Source: Paraphysoderma sedebokerense
Lineage: Eukaryota; Blastocladiomycota; Physodermatomycetes; Physodermatales; Physodermataceae
Direction of reading: 5' to 3'
Assembly: GCA_025602915.1 (NCBI GenBank)
Contig: JAHLJZ010000088.1
Span: 32,865-96,864 of the forward strand
DNA: 64,000 nucleotides
Part shown: positions 1 through 10,930 of the stretch, piece after piece
Layout of the letters: every line of letters starts with the position of its first letter
Position numbering within the stretch: position 1 is the first letter of the stretch
Notes under the pieces: model-generated
The model's database searches: none
Seen by the model: only the letters and a program-made list of their open reading frames with translations
What the model was told of the DNA's origin: nothing
Position numbers and translations under genes: made by a program

Positions 1-261
1 TGTATAGATTGAGATGCAGGAGGATTTACAGAGGATAAGGATGGTGCTGACTTCAGCTTCGACTTTGTTGAAAGAACGAATGTCACTGGTTGTTTCTTTT
101 TGTATCTTTTCCCCATCTGATTATAAAATTCTATTTCAAACCAATTCCTCCAACAGCAGCTAGAATTGCTTTATTATCTCGGTCACGTGTCAATCACTCC
201 AATTTTGCGGGGACGGCATATCACTTGCGATGAAATTTATTGAAACAAACAAATGCTGAGT

Positions 262-1918
262 CTACTTCTTCTTATATACTCTATTTCCCTGAATATAAAC
301 AGACTCGATAGGAGGGTCTGCAATCTCGTAGATGAGGTGTCTATAATCTATATGATCCACAATCACAAAGTTGGCCAATTTCCCCGGTTCAATCGAGCCA
401 TGTAGATCAGACAAATTTAACGATGCTATACATAGAGAACGTTAAACTCGGTTAAAGGTATGATCAAGGGTGAAAGAATATTTGTACCAGCGCTGTTAAT
501 GGTTGCTGCGACCAAGGCCTCTTCCATCGTCATCCTCATCAGCACGCTTGAAAGATTCATGACGTGAGGCATGCTGAGGCAATGGGCGTTAGGATTGAAA
601 TCGCTTCCCAGAGCTACAGGAACACCATTGTCAATCATTTTACGGGCCGGCGGTGGTGTTATACGCAAGACATAAGCTGTCGTAGGAAGCAGAACAGCAG
701 AAATCTTATGCTGAGCGAGTCGCGCAATATCTGCGTCAGACACCTAGAGAGGTCGAGTGAGTCAATTAATGGAGAATTATCAAGAATTTGAAATACTATT
801 CCGAACCTCCTCTAAATGAGAGATAGCCCTGGCACCAACAGCAACAGCTAACTCGCCGCTATCCATGGGATGCAACTCGTCCCCATGAAAGTTGATAGAC
901 CAACCACATTCTCTTCCTCGCTGCAAAATCTTGAGAGTTTCGGGCTTTTCAAATACACCTTTCTCATAAAAAACGTCGACATTATCAACACGAACTTCCC
1001 CCTTCGCTTGAGCATCTAAGATTGCCGGGATCTGCTCGTTAATAATGTTATTGGTGTAATTTGCGACCGTTTGATCCTTGGGCACTGAATGGCCGCCGAG
1101 GTATGTCGCTGAAATCTTTATCGGATGCTTCCCTTCAGCTTGATGAATCACCCGAAGCATCTTCAATTCAGTCCCTGTTTCCAACCCGTATCCACTCTTA
1201 ATTGATCAGGTTAGTATAAGGAATAATGAGGTATCATGCCACAAAACCACTCAAACCTTCGCCTCAACACAGGTTGTTCCAAAAGAAACCATTCGGTTTA
1301 ACCTTTGCAAAAACAAATCAAGCAGTTCTTTTTCTGAAGATTCTCTGGTATGCTTTACGGTAAAGCCAATGCCACCGCCAGCCTTATGTATTTCCATGTA
1401 CGATGCACCTTGAATTTTTAAAGCAAATTCGTGCACTCGGTCTCCGCTCCATACCTATTACAGTACTTTATCAGCAAGAAGTAAAGCATTTCGGTGCATA
1501 ATAATTGAGAAAATCTCACCGGATGTGTATGGCCGTCAACAAATCCAGGAACTATACTTTTTCCGGTGACATCGACAATTTCTTCCACACACTTTTCACG
1601 GTACCAGTTCAATTTACTCAATTCACTCTCTTTTCCTACTGCAACGATATGGCCGGATTGCGATACTAATACACTTGCATTTTCAATAATAGCAACCTAT
1701 TGAGGTATGTGAGTCGGGTTTTGGGTTCGGAATGTATCTGAAACGGTCCGGCCCTCCGGGGTCATACGCACATCTTTCATTTGTGGCCCTACTTTCAACT
1801 TCTCTTTATTCACACAAACACAAACTACTTGTGCGGCATTCTTCAACAGCAGCTTAAACTTGGCGTCTGTTGCCGGCTTGTAATCCGGCGAAGGAAGGAT
1901 TATCGACGGAGTTGTCAT
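262..1918 (-). CDS. AMDHD1: Imidazolonepropionase (histidine degradation)
   Basis: Spliced model: join(262..425, 488..743, 807..1196, 1257..1454, 1520..1696, 1745..1918), complement. This is 1359 nt, 452 aa, and closes in frame. Introns are 48-65 nt. The protein follows the animal AMDHD1/bacterial HutI family end to end: HTHPVW near the N-terminus (metal ligands), AGGGIGFTV, KSGYGL, HGDELHPMDSGELA, AISHLEEVSDADIA, LLPTTAYVLR and ALGSDFNPNAHCLSMP. The family opens the imidazolone ring of 4-imidazolone-5-propanoate to N-formimino-L-glutamate, the third step of histidine catabolism, in the cytosol. The start was chosen because MTTPSIILP precedes the conserved LLLKNAAQVV strand; the open frame extends upstream without conserved sequence. 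The first intron donor (GTTTCA) is atypical. No other hut gene is nearby. Confidence 0.9.
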
Positions 1919-2259
1919 TGCTGAGTAGGCCACACAACGTTGGTGGTTTTTGACCTGTCGCTCTTCTGACGACGACCCCACATGCTCGGTAAAACGTGGA
2001 CCCGTTTTGCCCCGAATTTCCGTCCGAGGATTTGGAAAAAAAAAATTTCGTTTTGCTGGTACGTCAATCGAAGAAAAGATTTCACAAATAGTTTTAAACA
2101 TATATTTGTCACTTTTAATTACACGATCTCTTGATTTATGATCCTTAACAGAAGCTACACAGGCCTGCCTGTTCTCTATGGTACAAAAGTATCGAACATC
2201 TATCCGGCCCAATTCAATAACAGCGTATTGCGATAAAATTATACCGTAACTATTGCCAT
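1919..2259. other. Intergenic, upstream of imidazolonepropionase and downstream of the C2H2 gene
   Basis: 341 bp. It holds the presumed 5' flank of the imidazolonepropionase gene and the 3' flank of the zinc-finger gene. Open frames here carry no recognisable sequence. I saw no tRNA or repeat. Confidence 0.4.
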
Positions 2260-3228
2260 TTAAATCTGCCTATGTATCTGCATTGGTGAGGTGAGATTCA
2301 ATCCCAACCTACTCAGAATTGCATCCGCGTCGATGTTCTGTGACTGTGGTTCTCCGTTTTTTGGGACGGAAGGACCGATGGAGCTTGTATTTTTTGCATT
2401 TGGTGATTTTGAATTTCTGACATGAATTTTCATATGTCGCTTTAGATCCCAGCGTCGAACGAAAGAGGAATCGCAAATGCCACAATGAAACGGTCTGAGA
2501 TGAAAATGGATCACAATGTGATTCTGCAGATCAATAAAATGTCAGCTTCTGAACTTGAAAGCAAGATAAATTCGAACGATAAATATTTGAACTCTTACCC
2601 GTAAATTATGTTTCATTCCGAAACTTTTAGAACAAAACGGACACAGATATTGTTCTTTCCCATCTTGAAGGACAAAGGCATAATGAGACATCGTTTGTTC
2701 TGCTAATAAATCCATTTCATGTTTCTCGTGATGGTAAAGCAACATTTGGGGTTCTTCTAACGGCGTGATCTTTATTTTTTTAATGGCGCCAGAATTACTA
2801 CCAGTAGTGCTAGGCGCTGAGTTCAAGAACGGAACTGGATCTAGATTGTTTGTACCGTTATTTATAGGCGATGTGTAACCGTTAGGATAACCATGGTTCG
2901 ATATATCATTAAATGAAGATAATCCGTGCACTGGAGAAATCGATCCTCCAGGGGTTGGAAGTTGTTGAAGGTTCTGCGGTTGAGACCCAGCTGACATCAT
3001 ACTTTCCAACAATGATGCATTTGTTATTGGAGGGGAGATTGGCCATGTTTGTAGATGGTTCGGAGCAGCTGACCCATAGTTAGATAGCTGGATGTTTACA
3101 ATGGGTTTTCTCGGCGAATATTGTGGAGCATTAAGTTGACTGTAGCTTCCGATAACGTCTGAATGAACCTGTTCATTCGACTGATGGGTGAGAGCGTAGC
3201 TGACTTGCGTAGACGTAAAAGGGTTCAT
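2260..3228 (-). CDS. C2H2 zinc-finger protein, probable transcription factor
   Basis: Two exons, join(2260..2523, 2599..3228), complement; 297 aa with a 75-nt GTAAGA..CAG intron. The N-terminal ~175 residues are low-complexity, rich in Ser/Asn/Pro/Gln, as in fungal regulators. Two consecutive C2H2 fingers follow. Finger 1 (CPFCSKSFGMKHNLRNHIVIH) is interrupted by the intron right after its Leu-Arg; finger 2 reads CGICDSSFVRRWDLKRHMKIH. A Ser/Pro-rich tail ends the protein. The spliced reading is what restores the second Cys2His2 pair, which supports the intron. Two fingers could bind a short GC-containing site in the nucleus. Target and orthology are unknown; I assign no gene name. A long empty upstream region may carry its regulation. 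Confidence 0.8.
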
Positions 3229-5042
3229 TTCTTCAAGAGAAATTATATAGTTCTATGCTTTTATATTGCAAATTGAGATTACGAGCTCGGTAAGTTATAC
3301 ACGGTAGATGATGTGGCAATGCCGAGTTTTTATATAGCTTTGGTCGGGTCAAATATTGTGCCACGCACATTCGTGGAAACAAGGTCTTCAGAAAGATGCA
3401 CAATTTATATCACGGAAGCAGCCCGAAGCATTTGGTGTACAATCTTTTTTTGGCTGTATCTGATTTGGATTATTTCAAAGAGTAACGCGGCCACGACAGA
3501 TATTTTATCCGATCGTAAAGCCACGTCTCAACGGTCTTGTGCTAGGTTGCTTAACTCGTGTGTCGCTGAAGGATGATGATTGTGTCCAGGTGAAATTCCG
3601 AACCATCTTGGCAGTGAAAACTATTTTTCAAATCTTGGGAGCATTGATGAATTGCCATTTTCAACTTGTAACGTTTTCAAGTACAGCCGACCAGAATCTG
3701 ACAATTATCAATTCAATTTTCAGTCTTCCAGTTGCCATGCAGACGATCCATTACGATATAACTGAGAAAGACAGCACCCATACAAGCTTCATCAAAAGCC
3801 TTCACACTTCACAGTGCAATAAATAAACAACAATGCCATTTGCGCTTCAAGTGCTTACAAGACAGTATGCGATAGAACGAACGCTTCAATGGCTAAGTTT
3901 CAACGTTTCAAAATTTGTTGTCCTATGCGGTTAGTTCACAATGGAGAATTCACATACTTCATGAACTACTAATGGGTTTGAACGAACTTTTTCTGGTTTT
4001 TTGTTATTACAAATATCTGTTGATGTATTGTCGGTATAGATGGTGGAATTTTCATTCTAACTGAGCTTGACTCAACCGACTGGATCTCCAGCTCTCTCGG
4101 CTTATCTGTATACTGTATAGGCCAGTATATAATTATTGTTGGAGGAGAGAATTTTTCGAATCATATTATCTGTGGCTTTGATCTGTGTCTTTCAGATTTT
4201 TGGTATTTTTCTCTTCATTCGTTTCTATAGTATGTGTCTCAATTTATATCCGGGTTTTTTCCTGGAGTCAGCGATCAATAATTATCAGTATCATTTCGTT
4301 AAATTTTCCCGGTTAATAATGGAACAAGAGCTCGCGTGTTCACTAGATCGATCAGGAGTATATATTTTTGGGTACATTTTGGGTCTCCCACATTCAATTA
4401 TTTTTTTGACATGATGTATATATTCTATGGCATTGTTCAGATCTCCTGAAATAAATCAAAGCAATAAGGAAATGATCCTTTGCCACAGTCACTTTTGACT
4501 TAGTTTTGCCAAGCCACAAAAGCGTTCGGGTTACACACATGGCTGGCTCCAACCCAGCTTTAGGGCGGAGTCTGATATACGGCTAGCAATTCTGTAGACT
4601 GTACAATGGAATTGTTAGAGGAGACTTAACGTATGTTTAAGCAATGCTTCTATTGTCCATTGCCAGAATGTGATGATCCGTCCTGAGCTCCAGGTGTAGT
4701 TTCTGGAAAGCCTTCAAGGCGCGCGGCGTTGACGTCTGTGTTCCCTCCGACAGGCGGCACAAACTGCCAACGCTATACTCCACAACCTAGCCTGAACCTA
4801 TATCCAAGCTAAAATGTCCCTCATTATTTCTCCTAGTAGTTTTGTGAACACAAAGCCGTATGAAGGGCACGGTAGCAAGCGACTGCGTTTTCATCTGCAG
4901 AAGCCAAAGACGGAAACTCCGACACCCATTCGCGAAGAAGCGGTTCTGGATGACATGTGGGATAATTATAGATTTCTTCGAATCCGCAGATGAAATCCAA
5001 CGGGGGAGACGAGGACCACAGAGACGAGGAATGATATGGGAT
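3229..5042. other. 1.8-kb stretch without a supported gene
   Basis: This lies between the C2H2 start and the Npr3 stop. Open frames on both strands (for example 3313-3576 and 4136-4414) are short, of mixed composition, overlap one another and show no family motif. No tRNA, rRNA or repeat was recognised. It may hold the long 5' regulatory region of the zinc-finger gene or a decayed gene. Confidence 0.4.
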
Positions 5043-7233
5043 TTATTCACTATATACACAGGTAATTAGGTCATCCTGAAAAGCATTTAACAGCATTTTC
5101 ATTTCCCGCCTCGTAACATTTTCCTTTGACATTATTTCATCAATCGAATATCGTCCATTGAAGTATGGGGCCAGGCTAAATGGATGACATCAATATCAAT
5201 AACAAGGCAACAGTCATGAAAGAAATAATTTACCGTTCAAACAAGCCCCCGATTACTGGTCCCTGTAAATTCGCAATCATCCTGATGTATTCCTTTTCCC
5301 CGGAACCCACATCATCCCAGTCCAACAACACAGTTTTTCTATCTTCCGGCCTAAAACCAACTCCCAAACCCATATTTCCCGCCTCGTTACATAGCTCTTG
5401 ATATTCTTCTAATGGTAACCCCAATCGAATAAATTCTGGGACCTGTAGGTACACATAGGTTTGAAGTGCAGTAATATAACCTCTTGCCAATAAGAAAGCG
5501 ATGGCATCAAGATACGTTAATCGGGTCGTATCGTTTTCTCGGGGGGCTTTAGAAGGTAGGAGAGCGGAAAGTGGTTTGGGCGTGGATAGATTAGAGAGAA
5601 AAGTGAGTAAATCGATTGTGGGGAAAATATTACTGAATTCAGCGTTTAGCCTGAAAATGCTGTCAAAGGATCACGTCAGATACCAATACATGTTTAAAAA
5701 TATAAAACTGGTTGCAAAGTTTCGAAAAATGGAGATAAAAGTAGATATTTACTCACTTTGCTAGATCTGCTTGAGGTGAGACAGAATAATAATTTCGAGT
5801 ACTAATGGGAGTGATTAATTTGGCTTTTTGCCAATATATCAGATGCGCTGCCATTCGAAGGATTTGAGACAAGCTACAATCCATTTGCAATTGTATCTCT
5901 TCAAAACTGATTTATCATCAAAATATGTATCTAAACTCAAACAACCGAAGGTAATGGAACGTACCATTGAGTTGGGGATACCGTCTGGATAAACTTAACC
6001 AATAGCGGAGTCGCATCCGGTGGAAGAAACCTCAAGATGTTATCTGGATCTTCTAGCCATACTATTGAATGATGTGGTTTGATTAATGGAAAATATTTCG
6101 AACTGTAATCTCGCTCTGACGCAGCTATGGACTCGTCGTCCTCCTCTTCATCATCTAAACTTAATCCTTCTAAACGGGGAAGGACTGACAATGTGGGTAA
6201 CTGATTTTGAGGAAGATGGAGGGCAACATGTATGTGGTTATTGACGACAATTGAAGTCGGTGATAGATTAGGGTTGGTAAGTGAGTCGTACAGCAGCGCC
6301 ATCAGTCTCGCCAGAGATGAATCCAAAAGTATTTTGTCGATCAAATCGAGCGATTCGGCTTTCCATCACGAAATATGATTAGAATAGAATTAAGCTTACA
6401 TTCAATTGAGGAACAGAATCTTGCTTACCAGTCAAGTGTTCATCCTTTAACCCCAATATTAACTCGGCTTCGTGTCGAACGTATTCAAATCGAAGCTGCT
6501 CATGTCGTAAGGCCGCAGTGATTTTGGTGACAACATTATGGTAAAGGCTATCCAAAAAGGCGGCATGACTACCATCATGGCTATTCTCTACGACAAATAC
6601 CAAATGGAACATGTTCATAAACAAACGCTGAGATGGGGCGTCGTCGGAAGACCCGTTATCATTCGTTGGTGCATCGGATGTCGCTTCTTCCAAACTTTTG
6701 GTTTCAACATCATTGGCATCTGATTTATCTTGGTACTGCTTGAGTCGACTTTGATAATATGGTGCCACCGGGAAAGAGATATCGCTGAGCCGATCTGGCG
6801 TTAGCAAAGTAGGATGGCCAAGAAAAGTTATGTCATCAACAGATAACTGAAATCGATGGTCACAAAAGGCAGGTTTCGGCGATAATATATTTGCTAAAAA
6901 TTGAGTGCTAAATCCAAGAATATCGTCTTCAAGTAAGGTTTTTGCACCGCCTGTGCGTTGAGAGTTTATATCTGCAGAATACGACTTGTCGTTCGATGAC
7001 TTTATGGTTGCGCTGAGGGTCGGAAGTATGGAGTCAGGCTCCAGGCCGAATTGCTCTGGTAATGATGGAATGGAATTGGCGAGATCTGTGTATTGGCTCA
7101 GAGGAGGCGGGACGACGGCAACAGGGGATTTCTCTATTGATTTTGGATATCGAAAGACAAAGTGATGTCCTCTCGAGGAGTTTATGACGAGGACGATGCC
7201 AATCACGAAGGGATGGTGGGGCGCCGTGGACAT
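5043..7233 (-). CDS. NPR3: Npr3/NPRL3, GATOR1 (SEACIT) subunit
   Basis: Spliced model: join(5043..5175, 5234..5650, 5757..5906, 5965..6358, 6429..7233), complement; 1899 nt, 632 aa, all phases consistent. The N-terminus (VIGIVLVINSSRGHHFVFRYP) is the longin-like start of NPRL3 proteins. FHLVFVVEN with LRFEYVRHEAELILGLKDEH follows, then RMAAHLIYWQKAKLI, and the C-terminal winged-helix part has ITALQTYVYLQ and FNGRYSIDEIMSKENVTRREM. With Npr2/Depdc5-type partners it forms the GAP complex that turns down TORC1 on amino-acid starvation at the vacuole. An acidic stretch (LDDEEEDDES) sits in the middle. The ATG at 7233 is the first in frame; upstream codons of the same frame lack ATG. It is divergent from the UPF0014 permease, with 118 bp between starts. 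Confidence 0.9.
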
Positions 7234-7351
7234 GATTTCTTCGGCATAGATAGGTTGTATCTTGGATAACAGAAATGTTTTTGATGATGCGATATGAGTG
7301 TCCAAGTATGCCTACGAAAGGGAACTGTTCTAGAACTGTTCCAGAAGAAAT

Positions 7352-8820
7352 ATGGAATCAAATCCCGATGCCGTGGGAGTTTTTACTTTTGACAAAAACT
7401 CAACGACTAAAATTCATCCATCAAAACTAATCATGGACAAACTGGGCCAGCAGTTATCATTCCTGATACCGTCATCCTCTACAGACACTCCGCCATCATG
7501 TCCCGACCGACATGGAATGGAATTTCATCTTACTTGGGCAAATGTTGGAATCGCCTCTTCTCTCTTGATTCTGAATGTAAACTCTATGATTCTTTCATCT
7601 TGTTCATCTGAGAGTATTGAATTCATGCTCTACACTTATTTAGGGTGCATTATCATTGGCTCTTTCATTGAATCTAGAGGTTTCAATGATTGTTGCATCT
7701 ATACGATGCGTTGTCCAGCTATCCATCATGGGATCGGTTCTGACACCTGTTCTTCGAAATAACGAGAATCCGTATATCGTATTCGGGATGGCAACTGCGT
7801 TGTTATCGTTGGGATGTATCGAAGCATATCTGAACAAGGCCAAATATCGACACAGTTGGATGTTTTTGAATATCTTTGTGTCGATGTTGATTTCAATGAT
7901 TGTGAGTTGCGCAATTGGTACGAACATTCCATGACAATTCTCCTTGGCCCCGATGCTGTTCTTGTCAGGCTAATGCACAGTGTTATAATATGTCTTGAAT
8001 CATGCTCAATACAGGCATCCAATTCGCGATCCCAACTACGCCCTTTTTTAACGCTCGAATGTTCATTCCAACAATCGGGATGCTTCTAGGAAATACGATA
8101 TCAGGGATGGCATTGGGGCTGCGGACATGTTTATCACATTTTGTGGAGAAAAGAGATCAGATTGAGCTGTTATTGAGTTTTGGCGCCGGTAGATGGGAAA
8201 CTGCACAGCCCATACTGAAAGAATCGATTAGTACTGGCCTCCTGCCCGTGCTAAATGCTATGTCGTAAGTTCATAAGTTTACTTCTATACGAAACGATTG
8301 TACATTACAAGCTAATCGTATCTCCAATATTTATCGCTTATTACAGCGTGGTAAATAATCGAACTTTTCACATATTATTATTTCATTTTCCGGTGGCTAA
8401 TTGATTTTCTCGACATAGGTCGGCCTCATCTCGATACCAGGTCAAATGACTGGACAAATCCTCGCAGGAGCTCCAATAGATCAGGCAGTACATTATCAAC
8501 AAATCATCATGTTCTTAATCTTCTCTTCCACAGCTCTTGGCACCATCATTTCTTGTATTGTAAGTACTTACATTCAGAGATTACATCTTTTCTTATTCTA
8601 ATTCCGATTTAACTACACTAACGCTGAATCTCTCTTCCCACTTTACGAGTAGATATGCATATTTATTTGTCTTGATTCCACGCTCCGTCTCCGCATCGAC
8701 CGAATAACGGCGGAACCAATCTTGAATCATCAGTATATCAGAAAGATCATTAATTTTATTTTATGCCGTGATTGCTGCCCAAGGGAAGAGGAGGGAGAAA
8801 ACGTGAAGAAAGATGATTAG
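7352..8820 (+). CDS. UPF0014/FetB-like ABC-transporter permease
   Basis: Spliced model: join(7352..7576, 7644..7917, 8015..8264, 8347..8350, 8419..8559, 8653..8820); 1062 nt, 353 aa. It is a polytopic membrane protein with family signatures VGIASSLLI, MIVASIRCVVQLSIMG, IPTIGMLLGNTISGMAL and SVVGLISIPGQMTGQILAGAP. Homologues are bacterial FetB (iron/thiol homeostasis) and plant ALS3/STAR2 (aluminium tolerance, working with a separate ATPase). It probably acts at the vacuolar or plasma membrane. No ATP-binding partner is adjacent. Joining the third and fifth exons in frame requires a 4-nt exon (CGTG at 8347-8350), flanked by TTACAG and GTAAAT, which supplies the conserved Val-Val-Gly context. 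The C-terminus is charged. Substrate is not predictable from the sequence. Confidence 0.85.
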
Positions 8821-9385
8821 TAAATTCAAATTGATCAAAGTGCCCATCATTCAACGTCAAAGGCCGCTTCAAGAAGGTTTGGTTTCTGTTGTTATAGTAG
8901 AGACAGTCTGCGTCATGTCGTACAACGACTGCCGCTTACTTGTAGGAGGTCGGATTTCACAGGAGTGATAATTTGTGACATTCTATAATTTATGCAGGTA
9001 TTATTTAAATCCCCGACACGCCATGTGTAAAATAAAATTAAGTAAACCTAAAATTGATTACATTACTTCAGGATTTTGCCATGCACTGAATTTTCTTGTG
9101 CTTGGACATGAAGAAGCTTACGAAGTGAAAGGAATCATGAGAGTTCAAAATTTAGCCAAATGACTGTGTCTCTTGCAATAGTGAGGTCGATTTTAAGGGT
9201 TCATACGTTTGTATGAGCAGACAGCAGATCATCATCACGATGCGAACGGACAAACTTCTCGAAACGTTCAAGAATACAGCCAACTCATGCATTCGTAAAA
9301 GAGTGGGAACTCACTGTTCAAGGCATCAGAAAGAGCACTTTGAATACACCCAAATTCTTTATTTTCATTTCCTATGATCGCATTC
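8821..9385. other. Intergenic between convergent genes
   Basis: 565 bp between the stops of the permease and Naa10. One 62-codon open frame (8975-9163) has no recognisable features. No RNA gene or repeat was seen. Confidence 0.4.
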
Positions 9386-10445
9386 TTACGACCTTCTACC
9401 TACTTTACCATTTGCAGAACTGTCCTTCTTCAAATTGCAGCGCATTGCATAAGCATCTTCTCCGTCTGCATAATATTTCTTTTCTATCTCGTGTATACTA
9501 CAACCGTAAACAACCATAGCAAATCATGTTAACAGAAATAGAAAATCATGGAACCATTTTGAACGAACTCACCTGAAACCTAAAGTATCCCGATACAAAT
9601 GCAAAGCGGCTCGATTGCTTTTTCGCACGTGCAGAGAAACGTAATGCGAATCGAATACATCTTTCATCGCTGCCTCTGCAACATGCAAATTAGGAGTATT
9701 TGAAGAACGAACACCAAATTATACGTTAAGACACCAGTCTCTTTCACATGTTAAGAAAAGCAGTACATACGGGACAATCTCATCAACTTTTCAGCAATTC
9801 CTAATCGCCTGTATTTCTTCATAACTGAAAGTGAAGTGATATGTCCGTGTGGCACATCATTTGCTTCCTCCTCCCTATTTGATGGGCCTGTGAGCTTCCA
9901 TGATGTATTGCATATTTAAAAGAAAGAATATAAATTATAAGAGAAAGACTTACATTTTAGCCAGAACATAACCCACTATCCTTCCTTTGTGATCTTCTGC
10001 GACATACGACAACTGAGGCCACGACAGAGCATGATAAAGATCTGAATAATGATTTAAAGAAGCAAATCAAAAATAAAGTGCATTTAGTGAATTATATACT
10101 CCGGAAGCCTTTTCAATAAAAGAAAACAGAAGAATGGTATGAGCTGCTATGAACATACAATATTTCATTTGATAGTTTTCCGGCAGATTCGTTAAATTAC
10201 AGTTCTGCACGTTTAACAAGTCGTGAACCTATAATTCAGACAGTATGGGAAGCCGAATAATACAATATACCGAGGAGAAATCGTTTGACAAAGAAGAGAG
10301 AGCAATCAGTATGTTAGAAAAGTCCAAATGATAAAGTTGAGAAAAAGCTCGAATCCCTCTCAAACACTGTTTCTGGAAAAGTAAGGCATATTCAAAACAT
10401 TTTTTTAGAGCAAGAAATACATACGGTTGCTTGTCGAATATTCAT
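9386..10445 (-). CDS. NAA10: N-alpha-acetyltransferase catalytic subunit Naa10/Ard1 (NatA)
   Basis: Six small exons: join(9386..9497, 9573..9675, 9771..9874, 9954..10041, 10159..10228, 10425..10445), complement; 498 nt, 165 aa, closing in frame. Exon 1 encodes only MNIRQAT. The protein reads [20 protein letters not shown], then [45 protein letters not shown] (the acetyl-CoA-binding R/Q-x-x-G-x-A loop), [17 protein letters not shown] and [13 protein letters not shown]. This is the complete GNAT fold of Naa10. With Naa15 it forms NatA on the ribosome and acetylates N-terminal Ser/Ala/Thr/Gly. The C-terminal tail is only a few residues ([14 protein letters not shown]), much shorter than the ~60-80-residue tails of yeast and human Ard1. 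No exon is long enough to stand out as an open frame. Confidence 0.92.
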
Positions 10446-10930
10446 TCTAAGTCTTGTGGTATTTCCGGGGGTGATAAAAGAATAGTCGGGCTTGCTATAA
10501 ATTCCCTGCCCCAAGTCAATTTAGGATGTTCAAAATAAACAAAACCCGTCTCGAGCCAGTTTCTGAATCGCTCATTCACATTCAGAATTAGTTGAAGATG
10601 CATTTATTGCATCCGTCGAAAATTCATTTAGTCAATAATACTTCTTAATACGGCCTTGAATTTTATGTTTGCTCACTATTTGTCGATTTTTGATATTTCA
10701 AATGTAATTCGTTCCCCAGGTTTTATAATCCCAATTGATACAACTGATCAGACTGAATAGTCAAATATGTTCCATTTAAAAACCAAGGACAGAGTTACTA
10801 ATTCATATATATAAATAACAGAACTATATTACAATTCACGCGACTTCTGTATAGCACTAAAAACGCATGATATATGGAAATAAATTGATAAATAAAGAAG
10901 CAATACATGTAAGTGTGCTAATAAAATGAA
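10446..10930. other. Intergenic, AT-rich
   Basis: 485 bp between the Naa10 start and the stop of the CEP350-like gene. It is AT-rich, with no supported coding or RNA feature. It should contain the Naa10 promoter and the 3' end of the large gene. Confidence 0.4.

Noticed and set aside
1-261. Possible end of another gene at the left edge
   Set aside because: No open frame of useful length or recognisable motif. It is most likely the 3' flank of imidazolonepropionase.
3313-3826. Overlapping plus-strand open frames of 61-95 codons
   Set aside because: No family motif, no coding periodicity visible, and no splice sites that connect them.
7234-7305. 24-residue N-terminal extension of Npr3
   Set aside because: It starts at a TTG. 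The family begins just before VIGIVLVI, matching the ATG at 7233.
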